A stretch of DNA of 64,000 nt from Meconema thalassinum (GCA_946902985.2 OX336391.1:70037947-70101946); one strand, 5' to 3'. Shown: positions 31,286-44,570, numbered from the stretch's first letter. Made by a program: numbers and translations. The notes: generated by a model not told the origin, from the sequence alone.

Positions 31286-33389
31286 GGCACTAAGGGAGTT
31301 GAAACGTACAACAAACATCAACAGTGCACGACATTTTCGTAGCTGTTTAGTGAGAATAAATGGCTCAAAACGCAATGATTGGTTTTATCCGACTTGGCTG
31401 TGGAATCACTTGCCACGTGGTATAAAATACATTCGACGGGACACGAGGCGACTTCTCTATGAGATGAAAACACACTGGCACGGAGAGACAAGGGTAGCTG
31501 AGTGAAACAGTTGTCAAAGTCCACACAGTTTATAAAAGAATGGGAAGTGAGTGTGTGTTGGATAACTTGACGATAGTGATATTTGATTTTTAAGTAGGGT
31601 GACCAACCGTCCGGCATTTGCCGGAAATGTCCTGCTTTTTTCATAATAGTCCTCTGTCCGGCAGGTATTTATTATTTGCCATTGAATGTCCGGCTTTTTG
31701 CATATTGTATTCTTAGGCAATCAGTTTTCTATTGTTTTCTCTTTTGCAAAGCTATTTTTGTTGCACTTCCTCTATCTCAGTCTATATTCTGTATACCCCT
31801 ATCAGACTACATCATTTACTCACTTAATAATAAATCATATCTTAAGTTAGAGCTGTCTGAGGGGCCTGCCACCAAACTGGTGACACCGTCTGACGTGATA
31901 TGAACATGCTTGGTCGGGGCCGGGGAATTCTCGGCGGGGATTCACCAGTCAAGTAAGGCTGGCTGCGGCATTAAGTAGTTTTGCTTTTGTGCTAGTTGGA
32001 TTCGGACCTTCTGAGTGAGTGGAGTGTTTGTTTGAACAATATCAGTATGTCATCACTCAAAAGTGGCGAGGCACAAAAGAGGAAATGTATGTTCTCGGAG
32101 AAATTGAAACAGAAGTACCCGTGTTTTAGAGAGGGACGTAACGAAAGTGAGACGAAATATTATATTTGTGACTGTTATGTAACTGTTGGAAATAAAGGTG
32201 CAGGTGATCTCGAGAGACATATTGCTAGTGAAAACATTAGAAAAACAATTAGAAGCAGTTCTTCTAGCAGTAATATTGATTCATTTTTCCCGATTAAACA
32301 TTCCTCACTACACAGGAAAGTTTTGGCAACAGAGGCAATCTTGGCATATCACACTGTTTCTCACCATCAGTCGTATAGGTCTATGGACTGCTCATCAAAG
32401 TTGGATAAAGTGCTGATTGCAGATTCTGAGATTGCTAACAAAATATCACGCGCTAGAACCAAAACTGAAGCTATCATAAATAACGTAATCGCCCCTCATT
32501 CCATGGACATTATCACTAAAACATTGAATAATAGTATTCCTTTGTTCGGAGTAGGTACTGATGCTAGCAACCCTGGGGCTTTGAAACGTTTTCCTATTGT
32601 TGTACATTATTTCGACTATAAAGAAAATGGTATTCAAACTAGAGTCTTAGAACTACAAACATGTCCTAACGAAACTTCAGAGACAATATCCAATTATGTT
32701 CCCAGACTTTTAAGAAGCATAATATTTCAGCTAAATGCGTTGCTTTTAGTGGAGACAATGCGAAAGTAAATTTTGGAGGGGTTGATCGTAGAGAAGGAAA
32801 TAACGTATTTTCAGCACATAGAAGTAAATTAAATGAACATACAATCGGGGTTGGATGCCCAGTACATGTACTGCATAATTGTTTGCAACAAGGTGCTGAT
32901 GTACTGCCAGTTGATGAAGCGAGTATTATTTTAAAAGTCTTCAATTATTTCCATATCTATACATTTCGCACTGAACAACTCAAAGAATTCTGCGAGTTTG
33001 TTGAAATAAATTATGAACAGCTTTTGTGTCACAGCGAACCATTGTGGTTAAGTTTGTTTCCTGCAGTAGAAAGAATGCTAAAACTGTTTGCAGCTCTAAA
33101 GTTGTACTTTCTTTCTCAGCCTTCAAATTCTGTTCCTGCTATAATTAGGTCCTTTTGTGAAATCGAGTTTTCTGAGCTTTACCTGTGGTTTGTTCATTCC
33201 ACCATTCACATTTTTTACAACAAACATTCATACATTAAAAAAGAAACGCTGTCTATAGCAGAAGTTTGTGATATATTAGGTTCAGCTCTGGCCACATTGA
33301 ATGATAGGATGGAAAATAAATTCATACCTTTTAAAGTCAAAAAGCCTCTGAAAACCCTCACTGAAAATGGCTTCGAATTGCATTTGTAG

Positions 33390-34372
33390 CAGGGGCGTAT
33401 ATAAGGGCCAATAAAAATGAAGAAAGTGTTGCTTTGGTAAGAGCATAAAATAATTGTAAATTTGGTTGTCCCCTAATCTTAAATTATTGGCTAAGTTATA
33501 AACAATATTAAGATTGAAATTAGACTACCTCGTTGTGTAGTGGCTGGCATTCTTGGCTGCCGCCCCGGAGGTCTGAATTCGATTCCCGGCTCTACCAAGA
33601 AATTGTAATTTTTGTCTGAGGGCTGGAAAGCCTCCGTGGCTTAGGCAGCAGCAAGCCGGCCTCTCACCGCTGGGTCCATAGTTTAAATCCCGGTAAGTCC
33701 GTGTGAGATCTGTGTGCTGGACAAAACGAAGGCAGACAGGTTTTTCTCTGGCTACTCCGGTTTTCCCTGTCAACATTTCATTCCAGCAACAATCTCCACT
33801 ATCATTTCATTTGTCATTCATTTAATCATTGCCCCAGAGGAGTGCGTCAGGCCTCGGCAGCCGGCACAGTTCATATCCTCGCCGCTAGATGGGGGCTTCA
33901 TTCATTCCATTCCTGACCCGGTCGGAGACTGGAAGCAGGCTGTGGATTTTCATTTTCTGAGTTAATTATAAATTAACTTTTAGTACCTACACTTTTAAGA
34001 AATTTTATAAATATATTCTCAGCCTTGTGAGGCAAAACTGTGAAAGAAAATACTGTTTACCTTTCTGCTTAGTAAATTGACAAATATTTCGCTATTTGCC
34101 ATTCATAGATCAGAATAGAAAATTCATTATGTATAAAATTTTATTTGTGTGTTGTGTTGTATTTTACAACTTTTTTATATAGCCAGTAATAATAGTAGGC
34201 TATAGAAACTTTGAATCTTATCTAAAATAATTACACAAAGTTATATACTCTAAGATATTGGTTGATATTTCTGGGTATTTGGCGGTGACAAGCCTCTGAG
34301 AATACTCACAATTTTCCAGGATAGTCACCCCCCCCCCCCCCGTAAAAAAATTGTACGCTATATACGCCCCTA
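33390..34372. mobile_element. non-autonomous hAT-type element (MITE) inside the hAT
   Basis: Flanked by atttgtag (33382-33389 and 34373-34380). The termini are inverted repeats caggggcgtatata and, in complement, taggggcgtatata. It encodes no transposase. It carries a SINE and, near its right end, a C13 run. Its insertion point splits the host transposase ORF. Confidence 0.88.
33530..33965 (+). mobile_element. SINE(s) with two tRNA-like heads
   Basis: The first head (about 33530-33600) has the B box gattcgattccc-like aattcgattcccgg. A second head starts at about 33630 (cctccgtggcttaggcagc; B box gtttaaatccc). A long family body follows (gttttccctgtcaacatttc, gctagatgggggcttcattc) and ends at cattttctgag. 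This reads as one SINE placed in or fused to another. I did not find a target duplication. The body resembles SINEs I associate with polyneopteran insects. Confidence 0.7.
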
Positions 34373-35133
34373 ATTTGTAGAACATGTAGTTGTTTTTTAT
34401 GAAACGTGCATTCAATACCTGTTAAAGTGGTGTAACCCAATGATGGAAGAATTTAAATGTTTTCAATGGATGAAACTTCATAGTATGAAAGACATTAAGT
34501 TAGAAGATGATCTTCCTTGTCTCGAGTACCGGTATTTAAAATGTAAAAGCGTGGAGATAGACGATTCTAAACTTTTTGACCAATTTTGCAATGTTCAGAA
34601 TTACACTAGGAGTTCCGAAATTAACATACAACATTAGATAAGCAGTGTTGTGAGGTTTTCAAATATAGCTCTGACATTGAAACATATAGGCCTAGTGAGC
34701 TGCTTAAAATTTGTCAGTTTTATTTCGCTATTGCAGGTTGCAATGCAACAGTTGAAAGAGTATTTTCCCTGATTAATACACAGTGGTCCGGACAAAGAAA
34801 AGGTTTGCTGACCGAGTCGATTAAGGGTATTATAATAGTGAAGTACAACTTTAAAAACATGTGTTGTGGAGAGTTTTACAATTATTTATTACTAGAAAAT
34901 AAATCATCTTTGCTGTCGAAAGTGGGTGCAGTCGATAAGTATCAGCATAAAGGTAGCTACAGATTCAACATCTTCATCAACATAACAAATATAAGGTATG
35001 TAATACTAAATTTTGCATTTAAATATTAAAATTCCATTTGTCCTACATTTTAGAACATTTTTATGAAAAGTCCTCCTTTTATTAAGAGTCTGTCCTCCAT
35101 TTGAAAATTTAGAGTTGGTCCCCTATTTTTAAG

Positions 35134-36075
35134 GTAACTTAACTTTTGGTTATCGACGGTATTTATTAAGTTTTGTAATGCATAAGAATGAGATATAAAA
35201 ACTGATATTTTCTCCATTGTGTTCGAAATGCATCCATAATCTTACAATACGGTAATTATCCTTTAATTTGCAATATCGTCACCGTGTCTTTTATGTAACT
35301 TACCACGCGGCTAAATAATGAAATCTAAAAATTTTTTGTACCGTGTAGCGATATTTGAAATACTCTTTACAGACGCAACTAACTTTAATCATCAAGATAA
35401 ATCTTACAACCGGAGTTCAGCTAAGACATGTTCGTGCCCTGTGTTGATTAATTTACAATATTTAAGTGTCTAGCATACCGGTACATAGGTTTAAAACTGT
35501 AACTAGGAACTTCTTTATGACGGCAATACAAGCTACCCGGTGAAAATATTTGTTAGTTTGTAAGGATAAATATATATTTTAAGCCCTTCCGTTCAATATT
35601 GGTTCAATGAAAGAGAAGTGGATTGTTTCATTTGAAGTGGGTTCCTTGTAACACGAGTAGGAAGTATTGTCTTGAATTTTCTGAGAATCACTGTATGCAG
35701 CAACTTCAGTTTACTTTCATTTGGATAGGTTTGTTATGTAATTTAGCGTCTGATATCTCGTCTGCCCCGTCAAATTGTGTTATGTTACTGACAATTGTAC
35801 AATTGTGCGAATTTATTAACATATTAATTGTTCCGTAAGTTGAGTTAAGTTTCACCTTGCTAACACCAGCAATTTCTCAGTTTACTCGATATTATTGGCA
35901 ACTCCAGCTATCTGATATGACATCTAGCGGTAAAAATGAAAAACTTACCAAGTAGGGTACATTTGTCACGTGGTGACTGTTTGTATATGGTTTCTTGTAT
36001 TGGTAAACAGATCGTGGTAAATTGTTCGTGTCTTTATACATAAGTAATAAGTTTTACTCGTTGATAGAGTGAAAA
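35134..36075. other. interval without a supported gene
   Basis: AT-rich, unique-looking DNA. Short open frames lack protein-like character. It could be intron or intergenic sequence of the THAP-like gene that follows. Confidence 0.35.
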
Positions 36076-36195
36076 ATGAGTAAAAGCAAAGTGTATTGCT
36101 CAGTTTACGGCTGTAAGTCGATGTATAAGAGGGCTGCGGATATACGTTTTCATCACTTTCCAAAAGATGCAAATAGCAATAGCCGAAATGTGATT
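36076..36195 (+). CDS. THAP-domain first exon or fragment
   Basis: The ATG at 36076 opens a peptide with the N-terminal half of a THAP zinc finger: cysteines in VYCSVYGCKS, then IRFHHFPKD, matching the family's C-x(2-4)-C and F-H-x-F-P-[KR]. The conserved W and the distal C/H pair would lie in a following exon, which I could not locate; a gt at about 36192 could be the donor. THAP domains bind DNA in host regulators and in P-type transposases. Only about 30 codons are convincing. Confidence 0.5.
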
Positions 36196-37350
36196 ATACC
36201 TAATAATACCTAATAATAATACCTTTCCACCCCGGGAAGGATCTAACACTTGTCGAGGTAGACAGACAGAAGACCTGCGACGTAAAGCCAGCGAAGGTTA
36301 TTCAGTTTAAATCAGCTGTTACGATGGGCGCGCTGGTAAGATTGAAGTTACTTGAATAATTAATTAAATAATTAATTATTGGCTGCTTGGTAGGGAGAAG
36401 GGATGAGTTTAACTTGTATTAAAACTCGGGGGGCGACAGGAATTGCTTGATTTGGATGGTTAAAAGGTGGGTTTGGTGTTGAATATTTGAATGGTAGCGG
36501 AATCACTCATTCTACAGTGCCCACGGGGAGGCAAATTAGGCCTATATGACTCGTAGTGGAATAGCTCGAATATCGAAGAACTTAGCGATTACGAGGTGTA
36601 GGCTTGGTGGAAAGGCTGGCGGATCATCAGTTTGACATCAATTCACGATATAAGTCGGAGCTTGGAACAGTGGCGTCTGGTTTGCGTGGATGCTAGTCTC
36701 GGAATGATAAAAGTAGCACAGCTTCGGTGTGTTATTTATTTGTTTATGTACCGTATTCTCTATTTGAATGTCCTCGGCGTTGACTCAGGATCGACATTTA
36801 CATTATATTGCGCATAATAGTACCAAAATTATGTCCGAAGTGTAGCCCTGTGTAAATTTGAATCAGCTGATCTACATCACCCATAAAAACTGATGCTTGA
36901 TAATATGCAAATGACACCAAAAAATCCAGTGGAACACACAAATTAGATCACGTGTATCGCACAGTTATACATATATACAATTAAAAATAACACTGTCACT
37001 ACTTTAGAGACCACATTTACTGATTATAACCGAAAAATAAAAAGTGTTCCATATCAAACGCGTGTTATTGAGTATTTTAAACCCTACTTATCCAGACCGA
37101 CCGCAGCGCCCCAAGTGTTAGTTTGAGTTGCCAATATCCTAACTCATACATTTTTCAAGTCGAGCATCACAGTCAAAAAGGTTTTATCATTAACATTCTC
37201 CTTATCACTCCACCAGGCGGATTATATTCGGGTTACTAGTATTAATTTCCATTTCAAGTTATCGGTATTATGTTACCTGATTTGATTTGTAATGTTGCAT
37301 TGGTAAAAATTCGGTTTCTGTTTAATTCTAATGCGCAATTTCTGTGTTCT
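36196..37350. other. interval without a supported gene
   Basis: It begins with a short (TAATAATACC) repeat. The remainder is mixed-composition DNA with no recognisable coding, RNA or repeat structure that I can support. Confidence 0.3.
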
Positions 37351-37351
37351 A

Positions 37352-37445
37352 GTTCCCTTAACATTATGGAGGAAGATTCATTTATCAAAAGAGAGGCAGA
37401 TTGGTCGTCTAATAAGGATGAATTCCCGAACATGATAAACTTAAG
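37352..37445 (+). other. possible 5' coding exon
   Basis: A good acceptor (ttctgtgttctag) precedes ATG 37366, which opens MEEDSFIKREADWSSNKDE, an acidic N-terminus of the kind seen in insect zinc-finger proteins. No convincing donor in a phase that fits the exon at 37641 is visible, so the link between the two is unproven. Confidence 0.25.
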
Positions 37446-37640
37446 TTGTATTTTAATTCGTATATAGTGTAACATTGCAAATGTTGGTGATGTCCATGCC
37501 AACCAAGGTCTAGTGACTTATTACTTAATTCCAAATAGTAGGCTGATCATTTTTCTGTTACAGGTAACTTAGTAACCTAATTCTCTTTGTACCGGTATAT
37601 TTTACATTGGGTCATGCGTTACTTGTATAACACTTTCTAG

Positions 37641-37727
37641 GAGTTAGATCTGCAGATACCCGCTGATAATCTCCTGGATGAGGCTGATGGAGATGAGAGA
37701 ATGGCTGTTACGGAAGAACAAGTACAG
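37641..37727 (+). other. exon-like acidic segment
   Basis: 29 codons open in phase 0 between the acceptor cactttctag and a donor CAG|gtgata. The peptide is acidic (ELDLQIPADNLLDEADGDE). It could belong to the same gene as the THAP-like exon upstream or the segment at 49981; this is inference from strand, phase and composition only. Confidence 0.3.
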
Positions 37728-37858
37728 GTGATAATTGGTTCTTTTCTCTTATAATGAAGTAAATGAATATTAATTCTGAATCAGACGTCATCGTGGCTTT
37801 TCCAGTACATAGGCTACCTTGTTTCATGTTCTGGGGGCATTAGACATTAGGCCTAATC

Positions 37859-40678
37859 CAGTGATTTAGTTGGAAAAAAATATTTACAGGAACTCACCTT
37901 ATTAATTCAGCAATTGGGTGTCAAAATCAGCGGCCTCGTGTTTCCGACAAGTTGTTTCATCAGCTGAACGTCTCCCCTTTCGTAGCCATGACTTGACATA
38001 TGGTTGTGGGTTAAATAAATGCACAGGAGGTCCTACGCTGCTTATGAAAATAAGTCCGCTTGATCTTTCAACCAGCAGCCTATTTCTCTTTTCGGTGTGG
38101 ATCTCATTCATGGTACTGAAAGCTCTTTCAGCTTCTGCTGAAGAGATGGGAATGGTCTGTACAGTCTTGATTAAAGGCATCAGCTCCACTGGAATTTCCT
38201 TGGTCCCGACAAACTTTCTAAAAGCATTAATGTACCTCCTCTTGTCTGACATGTGGAAAAAGTCACAATGGTTGCCGACACTCTCATCACCATAGCAGAT
38301 ATCCAAAGTAGAAGAGGAGGGCCAATTATTTTTGTTTAGTACCGGTACCTTTGAATCACTGATAACTTTTGTCATTCTCTCATGTCTCTGCTGACTAGAG
38401 CTGGAACCAAGATGAGATGATGTGGACACATTTTCCATAAGCCTGTTATTTAAATTGTTCACAAGACTTCTAAAAAACTGCTTTCTGTCAATTTTTACAA
38501 CTTTTTTAGAATCATGTAATCCTATGTTTCTAAACTTTTTGTTTTCTGCTGCTTTAAGAACTGTTCTGTAGTATTCTCCAGAAGCTGAGTTACACATAGA
38601 TTCAAACACTTTCATAGTGCGCTTGATTGCATTTTGAGCCTCTGTCAGACTTGTCTCTCTTTCCTGCAACTCTAATGACAAATCAGGTAACTGAACAAGA
38701 GCATCATACATAATTGCAATATTTTCTAGAAATTCTACACAAGTTAATATATTTTCTAGACCTTGGAATTTTGCCCTTTCTTTGGAGTCTCTCTGGTGGT
38801 CATTTTTGGCCTCACTGATATGTTTTACTAGAGCACTGTAGTTTTCCCAGACAGCTTGTACAGTTCTCTGGTTTGAAACTACCCATCTTATTGTAAATAT
38901 TTTCCCAATCTTCTTAACTCTTTGTTCCAGTGAAGCAGCACAAATGTAGAGTTCCCTTTGATTTTTGGGAGACATGCTGTATAAAGAATACAATTTGTCA
39001 AAGAAAGAATGGAAATGGTTAACACCTGTAACTTCATTCCTTGTACCAGAAACGGCCAAATCCAAGCGATGGTTTAAACAGTGCCAGATTACTATATCTG
39101 GAAATAACTTTAAAAAATGTGCTCCAACTCCATTTTTTCCACCTAACATTACAGAGGCCCCATCACATGCTAGACCAACTAAATGTTCTGCCAGAAAGTT
39201 TTCATTCATCCCATATGAAGAAAGATTCTGCAATATCTCTCGAGTAATAACATCTGCTGTAGTTGATTCAAGTTCTACCAAGTCCTAGAAAAAGGAAACA
39301 ACTTCTCAGTTATCTGAAAGAGCACATCTCAAACATAATACTAACACAGATTTTACACTAACTGTTGTTGGTTCGTCAATCATAATACTGATTTTCCTCT
39401 GATTTTCTGTTATACATTTTGCTATTTTATTTCTCATTTCCTGTGAAATATGTTCAATAATATTAGCACAACTAAAATTTGTATGAAGAACTCATTCCAC
39501 ATTTAAACCATTTAATTGTTGAAGTTCAACATAAGCCTGTAGGTCTACGAAGGGTCTATTTCTTTTCGCAATTGAGTATGCTGTTCGAAATACTCGAACG
39601 GAGGTTTCTAGGCGTTTGACATTCATAGTGTCTAAGCAACTTTCAAGTATCTTTTTATTGGATCCTGATTTTTGTAACATAGCTTTTTTTGTGAGATTCT
39701 GAATTTTTGTGCTTAAATATTTTTTTCCTAAGGTTTGTCTGTTGTTGATAAATATTATTTCCGTTGGGATGAACCTTGCATTTTACCCATACTTTCATTA
39801 GCTTAAGTCCTGCCCCTTGAGAAACTCCTAATCCTAATTTACTTTCCTCTTTACATATATTTTAGTCTAAATTTTTATTTCCTGCAAATAACCACTCGTT
39901 CTCTGACATAAAATAACGGTACTGAGACTCGTTCCAACAGTCTGAAAAATCTTGTTTTCGGTAGGTGGGTCCTTGAATTTCACAGTCGATGGTAGAAGGT
40001 GTAGAACCATAACCTAGATTCTCCCTTGAATCTGCATCACACGTTTTAGCAACATTTAACCCTGGGTCTATCTCTATACTCACGTCTTTAATGAAACTAA
40101 TGTTCTCGGAACTCCATTAAGTTTCGTTTTTACTTGAGCCATCACACACCATTTTAGTATTCTTTGATTCTTCATCTTCATCCCTAGCACGTTTTTTTGA
40201 ACCCAGCCACTTAAGTAAACTCATTGTCACAAGTTGTGACTCACATTTCACTTTCACAGTCACTGGAAAACTTGAAAGGTACTACGGGGCTACTGATGTT
40301 CAATAACTGCAGAGAGATTCCGTAATATCTGCTTCACAGCAACACATCGAGCAAAACATAAAATAAAACTTGGATTCACACAAACATAACGAGCGGAAGA
40401 AAGTTGTTGTGCTTACTTCCCGCTCTCCGTATCCAATAGCAGTGTAGCCAACCTTAGAGAACCAGAAAAACCCCAGGAGTGTAAAAGCGACCGTATTTTA
40501 AGAACATAAAACCGTAAGGTTCGATATTAGTCCGCTAGAGTACACCCGTGACGTTTCAGCGCTATGTATAGATTATAAACGATTTTCTTACTGAATGTAA
40601 AATTGTTACGTCATTCTAAAGCGGGAAGATATTTTCCGGAACGGCGTTCCGGCCCGTTCCGGTCCAACTAAACCACTG
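37859..40678 (-). mobile_element. older hAT transposon relic
   Basis: The ends form inverted repeats: cagtgatttagttgg at 37859 and, in complement, cagtggtttagttgg ending at 40678. The adjoining 8 bp (gcctaatc and ggcttacc) agree at five of eight positions, as expected for a decayed duplication. It encodes a broken transposase on the minus strand. It is older than the hAT at 31595. Confidence 0.75.
37902..40224 (-). pseudogene. hAT-family transposase (KIAA1586-like), broken
   Basis: It begins at ATG 40224 (MSLLKWLGSKKRARDEDEE). An early stop, a frameshift between 39680 and 40083 and further in-frame stops near 39490 and 39290 precede an open stretch of 459 codons (39281-37902). That stretch contains the RNase H-like core (GLACDGASVMLGGKNGVG, IVIWHCLNHRLDLAV) and the C-terminal hAT dimerisation domain (ISSAEAERAFSTMNEIHTEK). 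The same architecture is found in vertebrate KIAA1586 and related transposase-derived proteins (family knowledge). Terminal repeats and breaks argue for a dead transposon here, not a domesticated gene. Confidence 0.8.
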
Positions 40679-40799
40679 GGCTTACCAATTGAAATTACTA
40701 ACCCTGGTCACGACTGCACCGAAAATATGTGCTAAATTACGTAAATATGTGTTTTTATTTATTGCTCATTCAACGACGGCAGCTATTTTCGTACATTAT

Positions 40800-43146
40800 C
40801 ACTCCAGTTGCTCCAGTTCAACTTATGAATATAACTTCCTCAGAGCAGACTTCTTAAAATTGTATGAATTAGTGAAAAAATGCAATTGGGATAACATGAA
40901 TAATTGTAGAAATGTAAACGAAGCTGTTGATATCTTTTATGACAAAATATACTCTATAATTGACCAGTGCGTTCCAAAGACTAAACATTACAAGCGCACA
41001 TATCCTGTTTGGTTCACTCAGTCCATAATATCAAATTTAAAGCTAAAGGAAAAATATAGAAAAAAGAAAAATTTATCCGAATATTACTTAAATAATTATA
41101 CTCAACTTAGATCTAAAACTAAAATAGACATAAAAAAAGCATATGATGACTATGTAGCTCTTACTGAGCGGAACATGGAAAAAGATAGCAACAGCTTCTG
41201 GAACTTTATAAAAAATAGAAAGGAGCGTAAAGGATCAGGATTGGCGATGGAATATGAAGGTAAAGAATATTGTAAATCACTAGAAATTGCCAATTGTTTC
41301 GCTGACTATTCCAAATCAGTATATTCGCAAACTATTCCCAACTATAATTTGAACACAAACAGCAATAACTTAAAGCAACATTATTTTCAAAATTATTTGG
41401 TTATATCTGAAGTCACCGAGGATATGGTTGAATACGCCATTAAGAAACTAAAACCAAAAAAGTCAGCGGGGCCTGATGGGTTACCACCATACCTCTTTAA
41501 AGGCTGTAAGGAATATATTACTAAACCACTGACTATAATATACAATCTCATACTGAAGACCAGCACATTTCCAGATAAATGGAAACATACAAAAGTAACA
41601 CCAATTCTAAAATCCGGAAACTCAGTTCAGATTAAGAATTACAGACCTGTAGCTGTATCGTCATCTCCGGCTAAGATATTTGAGAGTATTTTGTATAGTC
41701 ATATTTTTCAACATGTTAAAGTGATCATTTCCCCAAATCAGCATGGATTTATACCAAACAGGTCAACCGTGACTAACTTTATTAATTTTACGCAATTTGT
41801 ATCCACGGAGCTAGATCACAAAGGCCAAGTAGATGTAATATATACTGACTTTCAAAAGGCATTTGACAAAGTGGATCATGACGTACTCATCACTAAACTA
41901 TCAACGTATAATTTTTCTGAACCACTGTTTCGTCTGCTGATTTCATACCTGAAGAACAGAACACAAGTTGTGAAATATAAAACGCAACTATCCAAAACAT
42001 TTCCCACCAACTCAGGAGTTCCTCAGGGATCTAACTTAGGACCATTACTATTCTTATTATTTTTAAACGACATCTCTGATAAAGTTCAACACTCAGAAAT
42101 TTTATTATTCGCAGACGATATAAAATTATATAAATCAATACGTGACCCTTACGATTGTATCGAACTTCAAAATGATTTAAATGAACTAAACCTATGGACG
42201 AAAGAAAATAAATTGCCATTTAACATCAGTAAATGCAAGCAAATTAATTTTACTAGGCGAAAAAATTACATCAAGTTTCACTATCACATTGACGGGGAAA
42301 GCTTACTAAAAATTCATGAAGTTCAGGATCTGGGAATTGTATTTACCAATGATCTGAATTTTCAAAGACATATAGAGAAAATTGTCTCTAATGCACATAA
42401 ATGTATGGGATTTGTAATATGAAATTCATTTAATTTCTCCTATGGGATTTTAATATTGCTCTTTAATGCCTTCATCAGATCACAACTAGAATATGCTTCA
42501 GTTATATGGAATCCATACACATTGAAACATAATAAGCTTATAGAGAACATCCAAAAGAAATTCTTAAAATATGTATATTACAAAAGATTTGGCTATTATC
42601 CCTCTTACGAATCGTACACATTTATATTACAGTCCTTCAATGTCAGAAAACTATCTCACAGGCGAAATTGTCAGGGCCTGCTTTTTCTCTATAAAATAGT
42701 AAACAATAAAATTGACGACGCTAAAATTCGAGAGAGAATTACGTTATATGTACCAGCTGTGAAACCTAGTAGATTCCGAAACATTTTCTTTATTCCGAGA
42801 GTTCACACAGACAACCATAAAAACTCGCCGATTAACAGAATTTTATCCCACTATAATAAAGTTCATCATCTTGACTTAGATATTTTCAGTATGTCAGAAA
42901 ACCAGTTTGCAGCGTCCTGTGATAAACTGCAAGATGTCTTGTAATATATTGTACTGTATTCAGCCCATTTCCTTCTCATACCTAACCTTCCTTATCTTCT
43001 TATTATTATTTTTATTATTTATAACGTGTTTCTCAATCTATATCTTCTCTTTATGTATCTTTTGTTTTTCTATTTATATATTGTTGTATATTATATGATT
43101 CTAGTAGTGAGCAATGTAATTGGGGCTTCCTGTAATGTTCACAACA

Positions 43147-43205
<59 letters not shown>

Positions 43206-43206
43206 A
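40800..43206 (+). mobile_element. LINE, 5'-truncated, with (AAAT)n tail
   Basis: The coding part enters abruptly near 40800 in the linker before the RT and ends at 42944. A 3' UTR and a long (AATA)n run at 43146-43206 serve as the tail. It inserted next to the right end of the hAT relic. I could not find target duplications. Clade: CR1/Jockey group, not closer. Confidence 0.8.
40815..42944 (+). pseudogene. LINE reverse transcriptase, one stop
   Basis: About 700 codons in a single frame interrupted only by TGA at 42420. In order: SAGPDGLPPYLFKG, NYRPVAVSSSPAKIFES, palm motif YTDFQKAFDKVDHD, SGVPQGSNLGPLLFLLF, catalytic FADDIKLY, thumb, then the C-terminal region SQLEYASVIWNPYT and RRNCQGLLFLYKI. 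The endonuclease is absent through 5' truncation. Apart from the one stop the frame is clean, so the insertion is fairly young. Confidence 0.88.
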
Positions 43207-43344
43207 CATGTGGGATACGAAATACTCCGCACTGGTCTGGTCTGGATAAGAATTACCTCAATGTGCGTGACAAAAACCAGGGGTGTATATATATGGCAAG
43301 TACGGCCATTAGGGCCGTACTGCCTAATAGTTATTGGTCTGGAT

Positions 43345-44570
43345 TTTACACATTTTTAGGCTATTATTCATTTATGAAAACAATAGGCTTATGAGATCAC
43401 CTTTTGTCCCGTGTGTGTGTGTGTGTCCCTAATAACTTCTAAACGGCTGGAGTGATTTCAATGAAACTCGGTAAAGTCTGACTACTATTTTGTCCGATCC
43501 CGACCGTGTGCTTAAAATTTTATTACGTCTCACCAATCCAACATGGCGGCTGTGTGAAATATTTCATCGGTATTCTATATCTCCTAAATTTTACTCAAAT
43601 CACCCTGCACGTTTTGTACGCTGATAAAGGGCACTACTAGACGTTCGCCTATGAAACTATCAAAAACCTGTTAACTACAAAATGAACAGGGCCACCAAGC
43701 GAATTGGAAACTTTTAAACGGACGTTTCTCGCGATTTAACCCTCCGAACGCAGTGATACTTGGTACAGCAATTGACTATACAAATTGCAATGCACTGATA
43801 TCTAATTGAGTTCAATTGTTTACATTACCTCAAGATGGTGGCTGTGCGAAATTTCATAATTAAGTTTGTATTTCTTGTGTTCGACTCATGCGATCGAAAC
43901 CAACGTTTGAATAATGAACGTACACATTAATACTCATCTAATAGTTTCACAACTCTATGGCCTACATATATTAGAATCCAACATGGCGACTATCCGAAAT
44001 ATTTAGACGGTTCTCAATATCTATTAATATATGACAGCAATCAAAATGAAGTTTTGTATGTGTATAGAGGCTATAAATATAAGTTCACCTACGGGACATT
44101 CAATAACCTTGTGAGCACAAATCCAACATGGCAGTGACGCTAAATTTAAATATTCAGATGGACTTTTCTCTCGGTTAACCATCCGAGCGAACTTGTTGCG
44201 GTATTTGCCTGTATAAATTTTAATCCACTGGCATCTAATTAATTTAAATAATGTTCATAACCACAAGATGGCGGCCGATAGAAATTTTGAAATCTTGTTT
44301 TTATTCCTTGTGTCCTAATCATGCGATTGAAGTTGGAATAAAACACCTACACAATAATCTTCATTTAATAGTACATAACTTTAAGGCCTATATATAAAAA
44401 TCCAACATGGTGACCATCCGAAATATTTAGACGGTTCTCTATATCTATGAATCTATTACAGCAATCAAACTGAAAATGTGTATGTTGATGGATGCAATTA
44501 TCATAAGTAGGATACCATATATGAAAATAGGCTATTTTATTCTTCAGGGAACTACTGTTCAATTATACCA
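43345..44570 (+). repeat. DINE-like repeat with about 430-bp tandem body
   Basis: The head is an imperfect palindrome (about 43361-43386) followed by ggcttatgagatcac and a (GT)n run (43417-43427), as in the repeat at 47107. The body has units starting at about 43538, 43975 and 44399, each opening with aatccaacatgg and then tccgaaatattta-like text, about 430 bp apart; the third is partial. Within each unit a second gatggcggc-type motif occurs (43832, 44268). No coding sequence. Confidence 0.6.

Larger units (their letters stand above)
32047..35029 (+). pseudogene. hAT transposase, broken and interrupted
   Basis: It starts at ATG 32047 (MSSLKSGEAQKRKCMF). The N-terminus has a BED-like metal-binding region (YYICDCYVTVGNKGAGDLE, then H-x4-H-like ending), followed by the catalytic core with VGTDASNPG. 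A frameshift near 32720 leads into the second frame (CVAFSGDNAKVNFGG, VGCPVHVLHN, LKEFCEF), which ends at 33389. After the MITE, and with more breaks, it resumes at about 34380 and reaches the hAT dimerisation domain near 34730 (AGCNATVERVFSLINTQW). Such enzymes cut out the element and insert it at 8-bp staggered sites. At least two frameshifts and a 983-bp insertion make it inactive. Confidence 0.85.
31595..35125 (+). mobile_element. hAT DNA transposon with 8-bp target duplication
   Basis: Flanked by tttttaag at 31587-31594 and 35126-35133, the 8-bp duplication expected for hAT. The ends are short imperfect inverted repeats (tagggtgaccaac against taggggaccaac in complement). It codes for a broken hAT transposase and contains a later insertion at 33390-34372. 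Confidence 0.92.

Noticed and set aside
34321..34345. C-run as a functional G-quadruplex
   Set aside because: A single C13 homopolymer inside a MITE is more likely a replication-slippage tract.
37902..39281. Domesticated host gene of the KIAA1586 type
   Set aside because: Terminal inverted repeats, a decayed 8-bp duplication and several upstream breaks show a dead transposon copy.
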